From an uncultured Eubacteriales bacterium (GTDB taxonomy: Bacteria > Bacillota > Clostridia > Oscillospirales > Ruminococcaceae), in the NCBI GenBank assembly GCA_900314975.1, contig OMXI01000019.1, positions 1 through 38,020 of the forward strand: a stretch of DNA of 38,020 nt. The letters are read 5' to 3'. The notes beneath the pieces were generated by a model. It searched no databases, was not told where the DNA came from, and saw nothing but the letters and a program-made list of their open reading frames with translations. Positions within the stretch are counted from its first letter, which is position 1. The number at the start of each line of letters is the position of its first letter. A program made the translations under genes and the position numbers. Below, piece after piece: positions 27,224-34,899 of the stretch.

Positions 27224-27328
27224 GTATTTCATACCGCATATGCAGACTTTGAAAATAGTGATAAAAAACACGTCAATGTAACTTTACGATTTGTTCAATT
27301 AGATATATACCGCAAAGCGCAAATCCTA

Positions 27329-27357
27329 TTGACTTTTAGAGGAAAAAGCGGTATAAT
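27329..27357 (+). promoter_or_regulatory. serC promoter with flanking inverted repeat
   Basis: TTGACT (27329-27334), a 17-nt spacer and TATAAT (27352-27357) form a near-consensus promoter 39 nt before the serC ATG. TATACCGC (27306-27313) upstream and GCGGTATA (27348-27355) overlapping the -10 form an 8-bp inverted repeat. A third ATACCGC is at 27231-27237. These are candidate operator half-sites. Confidence 0.8.
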
Positions 27358-27396
27358 TGTAGTTGCCAGAAATCATAATAATTGGAGGTTTTTCAA

Positions 27397-28485
27397 ATGG
27401 GAAGAGTTTACAACTTTAGTGCAGGTCCCGCTGTACTTCCTGAGGAAGTGCTTAAAGAGGCTGCAGAGGAGATGCTCGATTACAAGGGCACAGGCATGAG
27501 CGTTATGGAGATGTCTCACCGTTCAAAGGCTTATGATAATATCATCAAAGAGGCTGAACAGGACCTGCGTGACCTTATGGGTATCCCCGACAACTACAAG
27601 GTAATCTTCAGACAGGGCGGCGCAAGCCTGCAGTTTGCAGAGGTACCAATGAACCTGATGTACAACGGCAAGGCTGCATACATCATCACAGGTCAGTGGG
27701 CAAAGAAGGCAGCTGCCGAGGCTGAAAAGTTCGGCGAGGTAGTAAGAGTTGCATCGTCTGCTGATAAGACATTCTCCTATATCCCTGATTGTTCCGACCT
27801 TGATATTCCCGAGGATGCAGACTATGTTTACATCTGCGAGAACAATACCATCTACGGCACAAAGTATAAGACTCTGCCTAACACAAAGGGCAAGACTCTG
27901 GTTGCAGACGTATCCAGCTGCTTCCTGTCAGAGCCTATAGATGTTACAAAGTACGGCGTTATATACGGCGGCGTTCAGAAGAACATAGGACCTGCGGGCG
28001 TACAGATCGTTATCGTTCGCGAGGATCTGCTCAAGGACGAGCCTGCAGTTAAGAACACACCGACAATGATGAACTGGAAGATCCAGGCTGACAACGATTC
28101 ACTTTACAACACACCTCCTTGCTACGGCATCTACATCTGCGGCAAGGTATTCAAGTGGATAAAGAAAATGGGCGGTCTTGAGGGCATGAAGGCTCACAAC
28201 GAGAAGAAGGCAAAGATCCTTTACGATTTCCTCGACAGCTCCAAGATGTTCAAGGGTACAGTAAGAGCTGAAGACAGATCGCTGATGAACGTTCCTTTCG
28301 TAACAGGCGACGAGGAGCTTGATAAGAAGTTTGTAGCAGAAGCAAAGGCTGCAGGCTTTGAGAACCTTAAGGGTCACAGAACTGTCGGCGGTATGAGAGC
28401 TTCCATCTACAACGCAATGCCGATCGAGGGCGTTGAAAAGCTTGTAGAGTTCATGAAGAAGTTCGAGGCTGAAAACACCAAGTAA
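27397..28485 (+). CDS. serC: Phosphoserine aminotransferase
   Basis: SerC converts 3-phosphohydroxypyruvate and glutamate to phosphoserine, the second step of serine synthesis. The 362-aa protein begins MGRVYNFSAGPAVLPEEVLK and carries FRQGGASLQFAEVPMNL, WAKKAAAEAE and the PLP-lysine motif GGVQKNIGPAGV (Lys195). It ends with RASIYNAMPIEGVEKLVEFM. I chose ATG 27397 because GGAGG lies 8 nt upstream. Codon usage is richer in highly expressed codons than that of the neighbours. It is followed by serA after an 86-nt hairpin-bearing gap. Confidence 0.97.
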   Translation: MGRVYNFSAGPAVLPEEVLKEAAEEMLDYKGTGMSVMEMSHRSKAYDNIIKEAEQDLRDLMGIPDNYKVIFRQGGASLQFAEVPMNLMYNGKAAYIITGQWAKKAAAEAEKFGEVVRVASSADKTFSYIPDCSDLDIPEDADYVYICENNTIYGTKYKTLPNTKGKTLVADVSSCFLSEPIDVTKYGVIYGGVQKNIGPAGVQIVIVREDLLKDEPAVKNTPTMMNWKIQADNDSLYNTPPCYGIYICGKVFKWIKKMGGLEGMKAHNEKKAKILYDFLDSSKMFKGTVRAEDRSLMNVPFVTGDEELDKKFVAEAKAAGFENLKGHRTVGGMRASIYNAMPIEGVEKLVEFMKKFEAENTK

Positions 28486-28497
28486 TAGAAACTTTAC

Positions 28498-28536
28498 GCA
28501 TACGGGGCAGCATTATGCTACTCCGTGTGCTAACTT
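28498..28536 (+). terminator. Hairpin between serC and serA (possible attenuating terminator)
   Basis: GCATACGGGGCAGCAT (28498-28513) pairs with ATGCTACTCCGTGTGC (28515-28530) with wobbles and one mismatch. A T run follows a few bases later (28535 onward). It could partly terminate after serC and set a serC:serA ratio, or protect the serC mRNA 3' end. Confidence 0.5.
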
Positions 28537-28571
28537 TTTAATAAAACTTTTTCGGAAAGAGGTAAGGAAAA

Positions 28572-29723
28572 ATGTACAACGTATTGACACTCAATAAAAT
28601 TGCCGCTGTCGGCACAAGCAGACTCGGTGCAGATTACAACGTAACAGATAACTGCGACGCTCCTGAAGCAATAATGGTGCGCTCGGCAAAAATGCACGAT
28701 ATGCAGTTCAAGGATAACCTGCTCGCTATCGCCCGTGCAGGCGCAGGCACAAACAATATCCCTGTTGATAAGTGCGCAGAAGAGGGCATCGTAGTTTTCA
28801 ACACCCCCGGCGCTAACGCTAACGCTGTTAAGGAGCTTGCAGTGTGCGGACTGCTTCTGGCTTCAAGAAAGATACCCGAGGCTATCGAGTGGGCAAAAAC
28901 CCTCAAGGGTCAGGGCGACGAGGTAGGTAAGCTGGTTGAGAAAGGCAAGTCCAATTTCGCAGGCAACGAGATCGCAGGCAAGACCCTCGGTCTTATCGGT
29001 CTTGGCGCTATCGGCGGAAAGCTCGCTAATATCGCTATTTCGCTGGGTATGGACGTTATCGGCTACGACCCGTTCCTTTCCGTAGGCGCAGCTTTGAGCC
29101 TCAAGCCGCAGGTAAAGGTTACAAACAATATCGCTGATATCTATGCCGGCAGCGACTTCATCTCCCTGCACCTGCCATATAACGCAGATACAAAGGATAC
29201 TATCAATAAGGATACTATCGCACAGTGCAAGGACGGCGTTCGTATCCTCAACTTCGCAAGAGGCGAGCTGGTAAACGGTGAGGCTATCGTTGAGGCTCTT
29301 GCAAGCGGCAAGGTCGCAAGATACGTTGTTGACTTCCCGTCTGACGCAGTTCTTTGCGTTGATAACGTTGTCGCTATCCCACACCTCGGCGCTTCCACAG
29401 AGGAGAGCGAGGATAACTGCGCAGTTATGGCAGCTGACGAATTGAGAGATTATATCGAGAACGGTACAATCAAGAACTCCGTTAACTTCCCTAATGCAGA
29501 GCTTGCAAAGACAGGCGACGCACTCGTTTGCGTACTGCACAAGAACGTTCCCGCACTGCTCACACAGATTACAGGCGCTGTTGCAGATAAGGGCGCAAAT
29601 ATCGAGAATATGGTCAACAAGTCCAAGAAGGACTGGTCCTACACAATGCTCGATGTTAAGGGCGAAGCAGATATCGACGCTATCAAGGCTATCGATGGCG
29701 TTGTAAGAGTAAGAGTGCTTTAA
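28572..29723 (+). CDS. serA: D-3-phosphoglycerate dehydrogenase with ACT domain
   Basis: SerA oxidises 3-phosphoglycerate to phosphohydroxypyruvate, the first step of serine synthesis. The 383-aa protein has ARAGAGTNNIPVD, the NAD-binding motif GLIGLGAIGGKLANIA, the substrate arginine in NFARGELVNGEA, and the catalytic-histidine motif 'IPHLGASTEESEDNCA'. A C-terminal ACT-like domain (about 318-383, VCVLHKNVPALLTQITGAVA) is the usual site for serine feedback. Length matches the short clostridial form. The ribosome-binding site AAGAGGTAAGG precedes the ATG. A terminator at 30062 and repeat copy C follow. Confidence 0.95.
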   Translation: MYNVLTLNKIAAVGTSRLGADYNVTDNCDAPEAIMVRSAKMHDMQFKDNLLAIARAGAGTNNIPVDKCAEEGIVVFNTPGANANAVKELAVCGLLLASRKIPEAIEWAKTLKGQGDEVGKLVEKGKSNFAGNEIAGKTLGLIGLGAIGGKLANIAISLGMDVIGYDPFLSVGAALSLKPQVKVTNNIADIYAGSDFISLHLPYNADTKDTINKDTIAQCKDGVRILNFARGELVNGEAIVEALASGKVARYVVDFPSDAVLCVDNVVAIPHLGASTEESEDNCAVMAADELRDYIENGTIKNSVNFPNAELAKTGDALVCVLHKNVPALLTQITGAVADKGANIENMVNKSKKDWSYTMLDVKGEADIDAIKAIDGVVRVRVL

Positions 29724-29750
29724 TTTATTGGCTTTATTACAATGAATATG

Positions 29751-30013
29751 CGGGATAATTGGGGAAAACTCTTTTGGAAGAAGCCAAAAACAGCTGCGCT
29801 GTTTTTTGAGAGTAACCATGGTAACGGTTACTCTGTTTTCCCCCGAGAATATCCTTTGGATATTCTCGCAAGCGACCGTAAGGTCGCTTATCCCCCTTTC
29901 AGAAACCTTTTAATGATTTTCGGCGGTTGGGAGTTTTACTCCAGACCGCCGAAAATGACTAATAGTCCCAAGAGAGTTCAAGAAAGATTCTTTTCAGAAG
30001 AACTATCCTAACC
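29751..30013 (+). repeat. Structured interspersed repeat, copy C (expanded form)
   Basis: This is the longest copy (about 263 bp), after serA. It opens with GGGATAATTGGGGAAAACTC and the shared CTCTTTTGGA word. A series of hairpins follows: AAAAACAGC/GCTGTTTTT (29786-29806), AGAGTAACC/GGTTACTCT (29809-29834), GAGAATATCC/GGATATTCTC (29845-29867), and AAGCGACC/GGTCGCTT (29870-29889). The conserved CCCCCTTTCAGAAACCTTTT linker is next. A 12-bp-plus hairpin based on ATTTTCGGCGGT/ACCGCCGAAAAT and the tail ATTCTTTTCAGAAGAA complete it. The central insertion sits where copies A and B have a simple loop. Confidence 0.82.
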
Positions 30014-30061
30014 ATACAGCATATACACCGAAACAAAATCCAATAAATCAAATTACTGTAT

Positions 30062-30092
30062 AGAGCTGTTGTATCTGCAATGGCTCTTTTTT
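30062..30092 (+). terminator. Intrinsic terminator after serA
   Basis: AGAGCTGTTG (30062-30071) pairs with CAATGGCTCT (30078-30087), with two G-T wobbles and a 6-nt loop, and runs directly into TTTTT. It lies between repeat copy C and yabP and would end serC-serA transcription. Confidence 0.7.
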
Positions 30093-30104
30093 CTTGCCTC
30101 TTGC
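30091..30104. repeat. Two heptad units upstream of yabP
   Basis: TTCTTGC followed by CTCTTGC is the reverse complement of GCAAGAG GCAAGAA. These are the same heptad words as the array at 23205-23246. Confidence 0.45.
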
Positions 30105-30164
30105 GGCGCATAGGACAAATTGTGTGTTTCATAGTATGTACAAAACAAATTGGGAGGCAGTACT

Positions 30165-30428
30165 ATGAACGAACGACACAATGCAATACTTGAAGACCGC
30201 CAAAGGCTGATGCTCACAGGCGTGACCGACGTTGACAGCTTTGACGAAAAGCTGGTGGAGCTTTTTACACAGCTTGGGGAGCTTACCATTCGCGGCAAAA
30301 ACCTGCACGTTAACGAAATGTCGCTCGAAAGCGGCGAGCTTACAGTCGAGGGCGATATACAGGCGCTTATCTACGGCGAAAAGGACAGAACAAAAAAGCT
30401 GGGCTTTATCGGCAAGCTGTTTCGGTAA
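30165..30428 (+). CDS. yabP: Sporulation protein YabP
   Basis: YabP is a small coat- or cortex-related protein made in the mother cell during endospore formation. The 87-aa protein fits the family: 'RQRLMLTGVTDVDSFDEKLV', LGELTIRGKNLHVNEMSLES, GELTVEGDIQALIYGE. ATG 30165 has GGGAGG 8 nt upstream. It starts the conserved yabP-yabQ-divIC-yabR order known from Bacillus and Clostridium. A weak SigE-like -10 (CATAGTAT, 30130-30137) lies upstream, but I do not regard it as established. Confidence 0.92.
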   Translation: MNERHNAILEDRQRLMLTGVTDVDSFDEKLVELFTQLGELTIRGKNLHVNEMSLESGELTVEGDIQALIYGEKDRTKKLGFIGKLFR

Positions 30429-30440
30429 GGGGGCGTTTGT

Positions 30441-30896
30441 GTGAGGGAAATGTCATTTACGCTTGAAGCCGAAACGCAGATCTACCTGCTGTCCATACTG
30501 CTCGGCGTCGGCATAAGTATAGTCTACGACTTTTTCAGAGCGGTGCGTGCGCTTTTTCACCACAAGACCTGGCTTGTGGCAGCCGAGGATATCGTCTTTT
30601 CGGTACTTGCAGGCTTTGCAATATTCACCTTTGCCACAGCGCTCACAGGCAAGCTGCGCGTGTTCACCCTTTTCGGAATGGCAGCAGGGTTTGTCGTGTG
30701 GCATTTCAGCGCAGGCAATCTGGTTCTTTTCGTGTTTCGCAAAATTGTAGGGTGGCTCAAACGGCGGTTTATCAAGCCTTTGGGTTCGATTATCCATAAA
30801 ATTGGACAAAAAATGCGCCCGCGCTTTGTGAAAAATCACGTTTCTTTGAATAAAAATAAAAAAATTAGCCAAAAGCCCTTGAAAGTTGACTTTTAA
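30441..30896 (+). CDS. yabQ: Spore cortex biosynthesis protein YabQ
   Basis: This 151-aa membrane protein has an N-terminal amphipathic start (SFTLEAETQIYLLSILLG) and hydrophobic segments at about 13-28, 50-68 and 76-98. A basic C-terminal tail follows (RFVKNHVSLNKNKK). YabQ is required for spore cortex formation in Bacillus and localises to the membranes around the forespore. The motif 'GVGISIVYDFFRAVR' is typical of the family. The start is GTG 30441 with AAGGGGG 8 nt upstream, 12 nt after yabP. Confidence 0.9.
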   Translation: MREMSFTLEAETQIYLLSILLGVGISIVYDFFRAVRALFHHKTWLVAAEDIVFSVLAGFAIFTFATALTGKLRVFTLFGMAAGFVVWHFSAGNLVLFVFRKIVGWLKRRFIKPLGSIIHKIGQKMRPRFVKNHVSLNKNKKISQKPLKVDF

Positions 30897-30908
30897 GTGT
30901 TGTATAAT
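30879..30908 (+). promoter_or_regulatory. Promoter for divIC inside the yabQ 3' end
   Basis: TTGAAA (30879-30884), an 18-nt spacer and a consensus TATAAT (30903-30908) lie about 42 nt before the divIC start. This lets the division gene be expressed during growth, independently of the sporulation genes upstream. Confidence 0.7.
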
Positions 30909-30949
30909 GTATAGGAGTAGGTATGTGTAAAAACCGAAAGGAGATAAAA

Positions 30950-31330
30950 ATGACAACACAGGATATAGAGATAGAGAAAACCGCAGAGGAATTTGACGAA
31001 CAAAACGAGCAGACCGAGCAGGAGGAGTACGAGGAGTATGCCCCGAAGAAAAAAAGAAAGCTCGCAAAGAGACTGTTTGTGATAATCGCCATCTGCTTCA
31101 GCGTGTATATGGGCATAACGATAATCTACGACAAAGCCGAGATAGCAAAGCTGCGCTCGGAAACCAGCGAAATTTCAAAGCAGATAGACGAGGAAAAAGC
31201 GCAGAATGACGAGTATTCCAGAATGCTTGAATCGGGCGAGAAGGAGTATATGAAAAAGATCGCTATCGACAAGCTGGGTTATGCGTATCCCGAGGAAAGA
31301 AGATTCTACATAGTCAACCAGAATAAATGA
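30950..31330 (+). CDS. divIC: Septum formation initiator DivIC (FtsB-like)
   Basis: DivIC is a bitopic divisome protein that works with FtsL and DivIB. The 126-aa protein has an acidic N-terminal cytoplasmic part (Glu-rich, 1-35), a basic KKKRKLAKR stop, one TM helix (about 45-62, LFVIIAICFSVYMGITII), and an extracytoplasmic coiled coil (AEIAKLRSETSEISKQIDEE). The end has the FtsB-type 'MKKIAIDKLGYAYPEERRFY'. I chose ATG 30950 because AAAGGAGA is 6-8 nt upstream. It sits between yabQ and yabR as in Bacillus. Confidence 0.92.
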   Translation: MTTQDIEIEKTAEEFDEQNEQTEQEEYEEYAPKKKRKLAKRLFVIIAICFSVYMGITIIYDKAEIAKLRSETSEISKQIDEEKAQNDEYSRMLESGEKEYMKKIAIDKLGYAYPEERRFYIVNQNK

Positions 31331-31387
31331 CCGTGAAAACGGCTCACTTATATATTTTCATTTTTTAGAATGGGGAAAGTAAATACG

Positions 31388-31873
31388 ATGCAGTTAGAAG
31401 TTGGAAACATCTACGAGGGCAAGGTCACAGGCATAACAAAGTTCGGAGCATTTGTCGAGCTTGACAAGAACACTACGGGAATGGTACATATTTCCGAGGT
31501 CGCAAACACATTTGTCAGCGAGATAAAAGACCACCTCACCGAAGGGCAGACGGTCAAGGTAAAGGTGTTGAGCCTTGGCGACGACGGCAAGATATCGCTG
31601 TCGATAAAGAAAGCGCTGCCCCAGCAGGAAAGACCGAACAAGTTCAGACAGGGCGCAAAGCAGGGCGGACAGAGCAGACCGCCAAAAAAGCAGTTTGAAG
31701 CAAAGCCCGTAGATCTCACCAAAAACCCGCCGCCCGTGTTTGAAAACACAAATTCGGGAAATGCCGATTTTGAGGATATGCTTTCAAAGTTCAAGGCGAG
31801 CAGCGAGGAAAGGTTTTCCGATTTGAAAAAGACAATGGATAATAAGAGAAGGTCACCTTCAAGGCGCAAATAA
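31388..31873 (+). CDS. yabR: S1 RNA-binding domain protein (YabR/GSP13-like)
   Basis: This protein of about 161 aa has an N-terminal S1 domain (residues 1-72): LEVGNIYEGKVTGITKFGAF, VELDKNTTGMVHISEVAN, VKVKVLSLGDDGKISLSIK. A low-complexity basic, Gln/Pro-rich linker and a short C-terminal part (NADFEDMLSKFKASSEERFS) follow, the typical YabR layout. S1 proteins of this type associate with ribosomes or RNA. The start could be ATG 31388 (GGGGAAAG about 11 nt upstream) or ATG 31370, which lacks a Shine-Dalgarno. It is the last of the conserved yabP-yabR block. Confidence 0.9.
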   Translation: MQLEVGNIYEGKVTGITKFGAFVELDKNTTGMVHISEVANTFVSEIKDHLTEGQTVKVKVLSLGDDGKISLSIKKALPQQERPNKFRQGAKQGGQSRPPKKQFEAKPVDLTKNPPPVFENTNSGNADFEDMLSKFKASSEERFSDLKKTMDNKRRSPSRRK

Positions 31874-31907
31874 AGGCTTTGAGGTGCAGGGGAATACCCC
31901 GCTTACA

Positions 31908-31957
31908 ATAAACATAAGGCGGACGGCGGCGCTTGGCTGGGGTTCGCCTTTTTTGCA
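31908..31957 (+). terminator. Possible terminator after yabR
   Basis: AAGGCG (31916-31921) can pair with CGCCTT (31945-31950) across a GC-rich loop and runs into TTTTTT. A small GGGG/CCCC hairpin (31890-31901) lies just before. The large loop makes this weaker than the other terminators in the window. Confidence 0.45.
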
Positions 31958-31968
31958 GGAGAGAAAAA

Positions 31969-32232
31969 ATGAAGAATTTCAAAAGAACATTCGCGTTTAT
32001 ATTTTTTATGCTTGCAGGAATAATCCTCGGCGCGTTTATCGCCTATATCTGCGACGGCAAGAGCTATGTAGGCTGGCTGGCGTGGGGAAAAAGCCTCGGC
32101 TTTGAAAACGTCTCGGTAGACCTTTATGTGATAAAATTCTCGATAGGTCTTATGGTAAGAGCTTGTATCGCACAGATATTTACGATAGCAGCGGCTTTGA
32201 TAGTCTATGCAAAGACCTGCAAAAATCTCTGA
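31969..32232 (+). CDS. DUF4321 family small membrane protein
   Basis: This 87-aa protein has two predicted TM helices (about 7-26 and 58-80) separated by a short loop (CDGKSYVGWLAWGKSLGFEN). The pattern FMLAGIILGAFIAYI, then a conserved SLGF region, then 'VDLYVIKFSIGLMVRACIAQI', matches DUF4321, a small family common in Clostridia. ATG 31969 has AGGAGAG upstream. It lies 20 nt before the lipoprotein gene. No function is known. Confidence 0.75.
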   Translation: MKNFKRTFAFIFFMLAGIILGAFIAYICDGKSYVGWLAWGKSLGFENVSVDLYVIKFSIGLMVRACIAQIFTIAAALIVYAKTCKNL

Positions 32233-32252
32233 CAGACAGGAGAAGAGCATAA

Positions 32253-32927
32253 ATGAAAACCAGAGCCTTGGCGCTTGTGATGTGCCTTTGCATCTTTGTC
32301 GCCCTCGCAGCCTGCGGCAAACCCGATATTATCGGCAATAACCTCGTTATGCAGGCAAGAGAGGACTATGAAAAGCTGGATTCGGCGCAGGTCGTAATGA
32401 CCGATACCGAAACGGGCGAGACCGTGCAGACGTTCACCTTCAAGTATTCGTCAAAAGGCGTGCTGACCTATAAGGACTGGAAGCTCGTCGACGGCGAGGA
32501 AGTTATCGAGTACAACGACGGCGAAACAAACGTCTATTTCAAGGACGGCAAGTATTATCAGTACGGCAGCGGCGACAAAAAATTCCTTAAATATACCCGC
32601 ACAAGACCGCATAAAAAAGCGCAGGATATTATGCTGACCTATATCCCGTCAGCGATAACCGGCGCGAGAATGCAGCACGTCGGCGATAAAGACGAGGTAA
32701 CGCATATCTACGATGTCAGCAAGGTCAGCCCCGCTGTCCCCGAGGGCGCGCAGGCAACGGGCTTTGCGGTGCAGTATGTGTTCAGAAAAAGCGGCGAGCT
32801 TGAATATTTCACCGAAACTACCATCTACGAGCTTGACGGCAAGGAATCAAGGGTCGAATATAAGACCGAAATAACGCAGAAAAACGCCGTTGACGAAATA
32901 GAAAACATCATAAACGAGCAGGAGTAA
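32253..32927 (+). CDS. Predicted lipoprotein of unknown function
   Basis: This 224-aa protein has a clear lipoprotein signal: basic start (MKTR), hydrophobic core and lipobox LAAC with Cys21. The mature part is mostly beta-strand-like with repeated Tyr/Lys/Asp ('DTETGETVQTFTFKYSSKG', VIEYNDGETNVYFKDGKYYQ), reminiscent of LolA/LppX-like half-barrels, but I cannot assign the family. It would be anchored outside the cytoplasmic membrane. It is probably cotranscribed with the DUF4321 gene and the next ORF, which begins 2 nt after its stop. Confidence 0.75.
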   Translation: MKTRALALVMCLCIFVALAACGKPDIIGNNLVMQAREDYEKLDSAQVVMTDTETGETVQTFTFKYSSKGVLTYKDWKLVDGEEVIEYNDGETNVYFKDGKYYQYGSGDKKFLKYTRTRPHKKAQDIMLTYIPSAITGARMQHVGDKDEVTHIYDVSKVSPAVPEGAQATGFAVQYVFRKSGELEYFTETTIYELDGKESRVEYKTEITQKNAVDEIENIINEQE

Positions 32928-32929
32928 AA

Positions 32930-33469
32930 ATGTATTGCAACGGGATAATCGTCAGACAGCAGTCTGACGAAAAATACAGAGGCTTGGACAGCTGCGGCGC
33001 GGTCGAGAACTGGTATCTGTGTACCGAGCCTGACTTCGAGCCTTTCTACGAGGAAAATATCGAGCGCACATATTACAACCTGCTGCCGCACAGCTGGGTC
33101 GCCGCCTGCACGGATATGGACTATATACGGCGCTATGTGGAAAAGTCCAAAGAACTTGGCATACCGTACCGCCTGATACTGTGCGAAACGGACATACCCC
33201 AGCCGCAGTTTGACCCGCAGGGTCTTGAAAAAACGTTTCTCGGCTACGACTACGCCTATACGGGCGGAGATTATTATTCGGCGGTGTATCAGGAAATGCC
33301 CTATGTATTCGCACATTTTGCCCTCAACGAAAACGGGCTGTTTGAAACACAAGATGAAATAAGAGCCTACCTCGCCGACAGGGAGGAGTTCATCAGCACC
33401 CACCCGCCGTATACCCTTGAAGACGGCGATTTTGCGGTGTACAGGCTGTGGGAGATAAAACATCTTTGA
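32930..33469 (+). CDS. Hypothetical protein, cytoplasmic
   Basis: This 179-aa acidic, tyrosine-rich protein has no signal peptide or TM helix. Readable features are a paired Cys (Cys3, Cys22) near the N-terminus, many aromatic residues (YYNLLPHSWVAACTDMDYIR), and an acidic middle (ETDIPQPQFDPQGLE). I do not recognise the family. It starts 2 nt after the lipoprotein gene, with AGGAG inside that gene's end, so the two are almost certainly cotranslated. A hairpin follows its stop. Confidence 0.65.
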   Translation: MYCNGIIVRQQSDEKYRGLDSCGAVENWYLCTEPDFEPFYEENIERTYYNLLPHSWVAACTDMDYIRRYVEKSKELGIPYRLILCETDIPQPQFDPQGLEKTFLGYDYAYTGGDYYSAVYQEMPYVFAHFALNENGLFETQDEIRAYLADREEFISTHPPYTLEDGDFAVYRLWEIKHL

Positions 33470-33476
33470 AAACCAA

Positions 33477-33508
33477 AAGCCATATAGACATCTCGCTCTA
33501 TATGGCTT
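33477..33508. promoter_or_regulatory. Perfect 11-bp hairpin upstream of the GH130 gene
   Basis: AAGCCATATAG (33477-33487) pairs with CTATATGGCTT (33498-33508) around a 10-nt loop. There is no T run on the plus strand; on the minus strand TTTTGGTTTT follows. It may separate the GH130 gene from the unit upstream, or act as an operator or mRNA stabiliser. Confidence 0.55.
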
Positions 33509-33532
33509 GAACTGTATTTACGGAGGTAAAAA

Positions 33533-34531
33533 ATGAACGTTAAAATTCTGAACGGACAAAGCATACCCAATATCCCCTGGCAAGATAAACCGCAGGGCTG
33601 CACAGACGTTGTCTGGAGATACTCACAAAACCCCGTTATAAAGCGCGATGCCGTAAAGTGCGCAAATTCGGTGTTCAACTCGGCAGTCGTGCCCTTTGAA
33701 AACGGCTTTGCAGGCGTTTTCAGAATAGACGACAAGCGCCGCTGTATGCAGCTGCACGCAGGCTTCTCCGACGACGGCATAAACTGGCGTATAAACGAGG
33801 AAAGAATACATTTCGTGCAGGCAGACAGCGCCACCGAAAAGGTCAACGACTGGCTCTACGGCTACGACCCGCGCGTAGTTTTTATAGAGGATAGATTCTG
33901 GGTAACATGGTGCAATGCGTTCAGCGGGCAGCCAACTATCGGCGTGGGCTATACTTTTGATTTCAAGACCTTTTACCAGTGCGAAAATGCCTTTTTGCCG
34001 TTCAACCGCAACGGCGTGCTTTTCCCGCGCAAAATAAACGATAGGTACGTTATGTTCTCCCGCCCGTCAGATTCGGGACATACCCCGTTCGGCGATATCT
34101 ACATCTCGCAGTCGCCCGATATGAAATACTGGGGCGAGCATAGGCACGTTATGTCACCCCTTATGCCGTGGGAGTCCAAAAAGATCGGCGCAGGACCTAT
34201 CCCCATAGAAACAAGCGAGGGCTGGCTGTGCTTTTACCACGGCGTGCTTGAATCGTGCAACGGCTTTGTCTACAGCTTTTCCGCGTGCATAACCGATTTG
34301 AACGAGCCGTGGCGGGTAAAGTACAGATGTGCAGAGTATCTTATCGATCCGCGCGAGCAGTACGAGTGTGTCGGCGACGTTCCGAACGTGACCTTCCCCT
34401 GCGCCGCGCTGTGCGATGCAGATACGGGCAGAGTCGCGATATACTACGGCTGCGCCGATACTGTCGTGGGACTTGCATTTACGACCGTTGATGACGTGGT
34501 GGAGTATGTCAAGGCAAATTCATCAGTCTAA
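33533..34531 (+). CDS. GH130 beta-1,4-mannoside phosphorylase
   Basis: This 332-aa protein is a five-bladed beta-propeller glycoside phosphorylase. Motifs are [39 protein letters not shown] (Asp112 in the D-P-R motif proposed as general acid), '[20 protein letters not shown]', [20 protein letters not shown], and the C-terminal [13 protein letters not shown]. Length and motifs fit the mannooligosaccharide phosphorylase branch (RaMP2-like) of Ruminococcus, which releases mannose-1-phosphate from beta-1,4-mannooligosaccharides; the exact substrate is inference. No signal peptide, so it is cytoplasmic. Its stop overlaps the end of the convergent DUF4363 gene by 4 bp. Confidence 0.9.
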   Translation: MNVKILNGQSIPNIPWQDKPQGCTDVVWRYSQNPVIKRDAVKCANSVFNSAVVPFENGFAGVFRIDDKRRCMQLHAGFSDDGINWRINEERIHFVQADSATEKVNDWLYGYDPRVVFIEDRFWVTWCNAFSGQPTIGVGYTFDFKTFYQCENAFLPFNRNGVLFPRKINDRYVMFSRPSDSGHTPFGDIYISQSPDMKYWGEHRHVMSPLMPWESKKIGAGPIPIETSEGWLCFYHGVLESCNGFVYSFSACITDLNEPWRVKYRCAEYLIDPREQYECVGDVPNVTFPCAALCDADTGRVAIYYGCADTVVGLAFTTVDDVVEYVKANSSV

Positions 34532-34899
34532 AATATCGACGACAGATCGGGGAACTGCGTATCATACAGCAGCTGTGCCCAATCGCTGATACTTTTCAAT
34601 TCCGCGAGAAAATCATCACTGCCCGCCTCGTACAGCTCGGGCAGTTTTTTTACCGCGCGCGACATATCAGGCATAGTCGGCTCTGCGGTGATGTAGGTCA
34701 TAGCAAGATAATATTTTTCCCAGTAGTCCTCAAGCTCACCGAGGGCTTTTTTTACGTCACCGCCGCCATAGTAAGCCTGCTCGGTGCTTTGTACAAGCTC
34801 GTCCAGATGCTCGTTGCACCGCTTTATCGTGTACACCGAAAACCCCGAGATAAGCGCAATAAGAGCAAGTATCGCAATGCTCACATAAAGCCGCTTCAT
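34528..34899 (-). CDS. DUF4363 family membrane-anchored protein
   Basis: This 123-aa protein has an N-terminal TM helix (about 5-25, [20 protein letters not shown]) and an extracytoplasmic helical domain rich in Tyr, Trp and Glu ([20 protein letters not shown], '[16 protein letters not shown]'). This is the DUF4363 pattern. The gene overlaps the YetF-like gene by 4 nt, a pairing seen repeatedly in Clostridia that suggests a joint role. Function unknown. Confidence 0.8.
   Translation of the reverse strand: MKRLYVSIAILALIALISGFSVYTIKRCNEHLDELVQSTEQAYYGGGDVKKALGELEDYWEKYYLAMTYITAEPTMPDMSRAVKKLPELYEAGSDDFLAELKSISDWAQLLYDTQFPDLSSIF

Noticed and set aside
29742-30011. An 89-aa open frame across repeat copy C
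   Set aside because: It consists of the structured repeat itself, has no ribosome-binding site, and is not preserved as a frame in copies A, B and D.
30130-30137. SigE promoter for yabP
   Set aside because: Only a partial -10 match (CATAGTAT) and no convincing -35 are present, so I did not list it as a feature.
30886-30908. TTGACT as the -35 of the divIC promoter
   Set aside because: It is only 11 nt from TATAAT; TTGAAA at 30879-30884 with an 18-nt spacer is acceptable.
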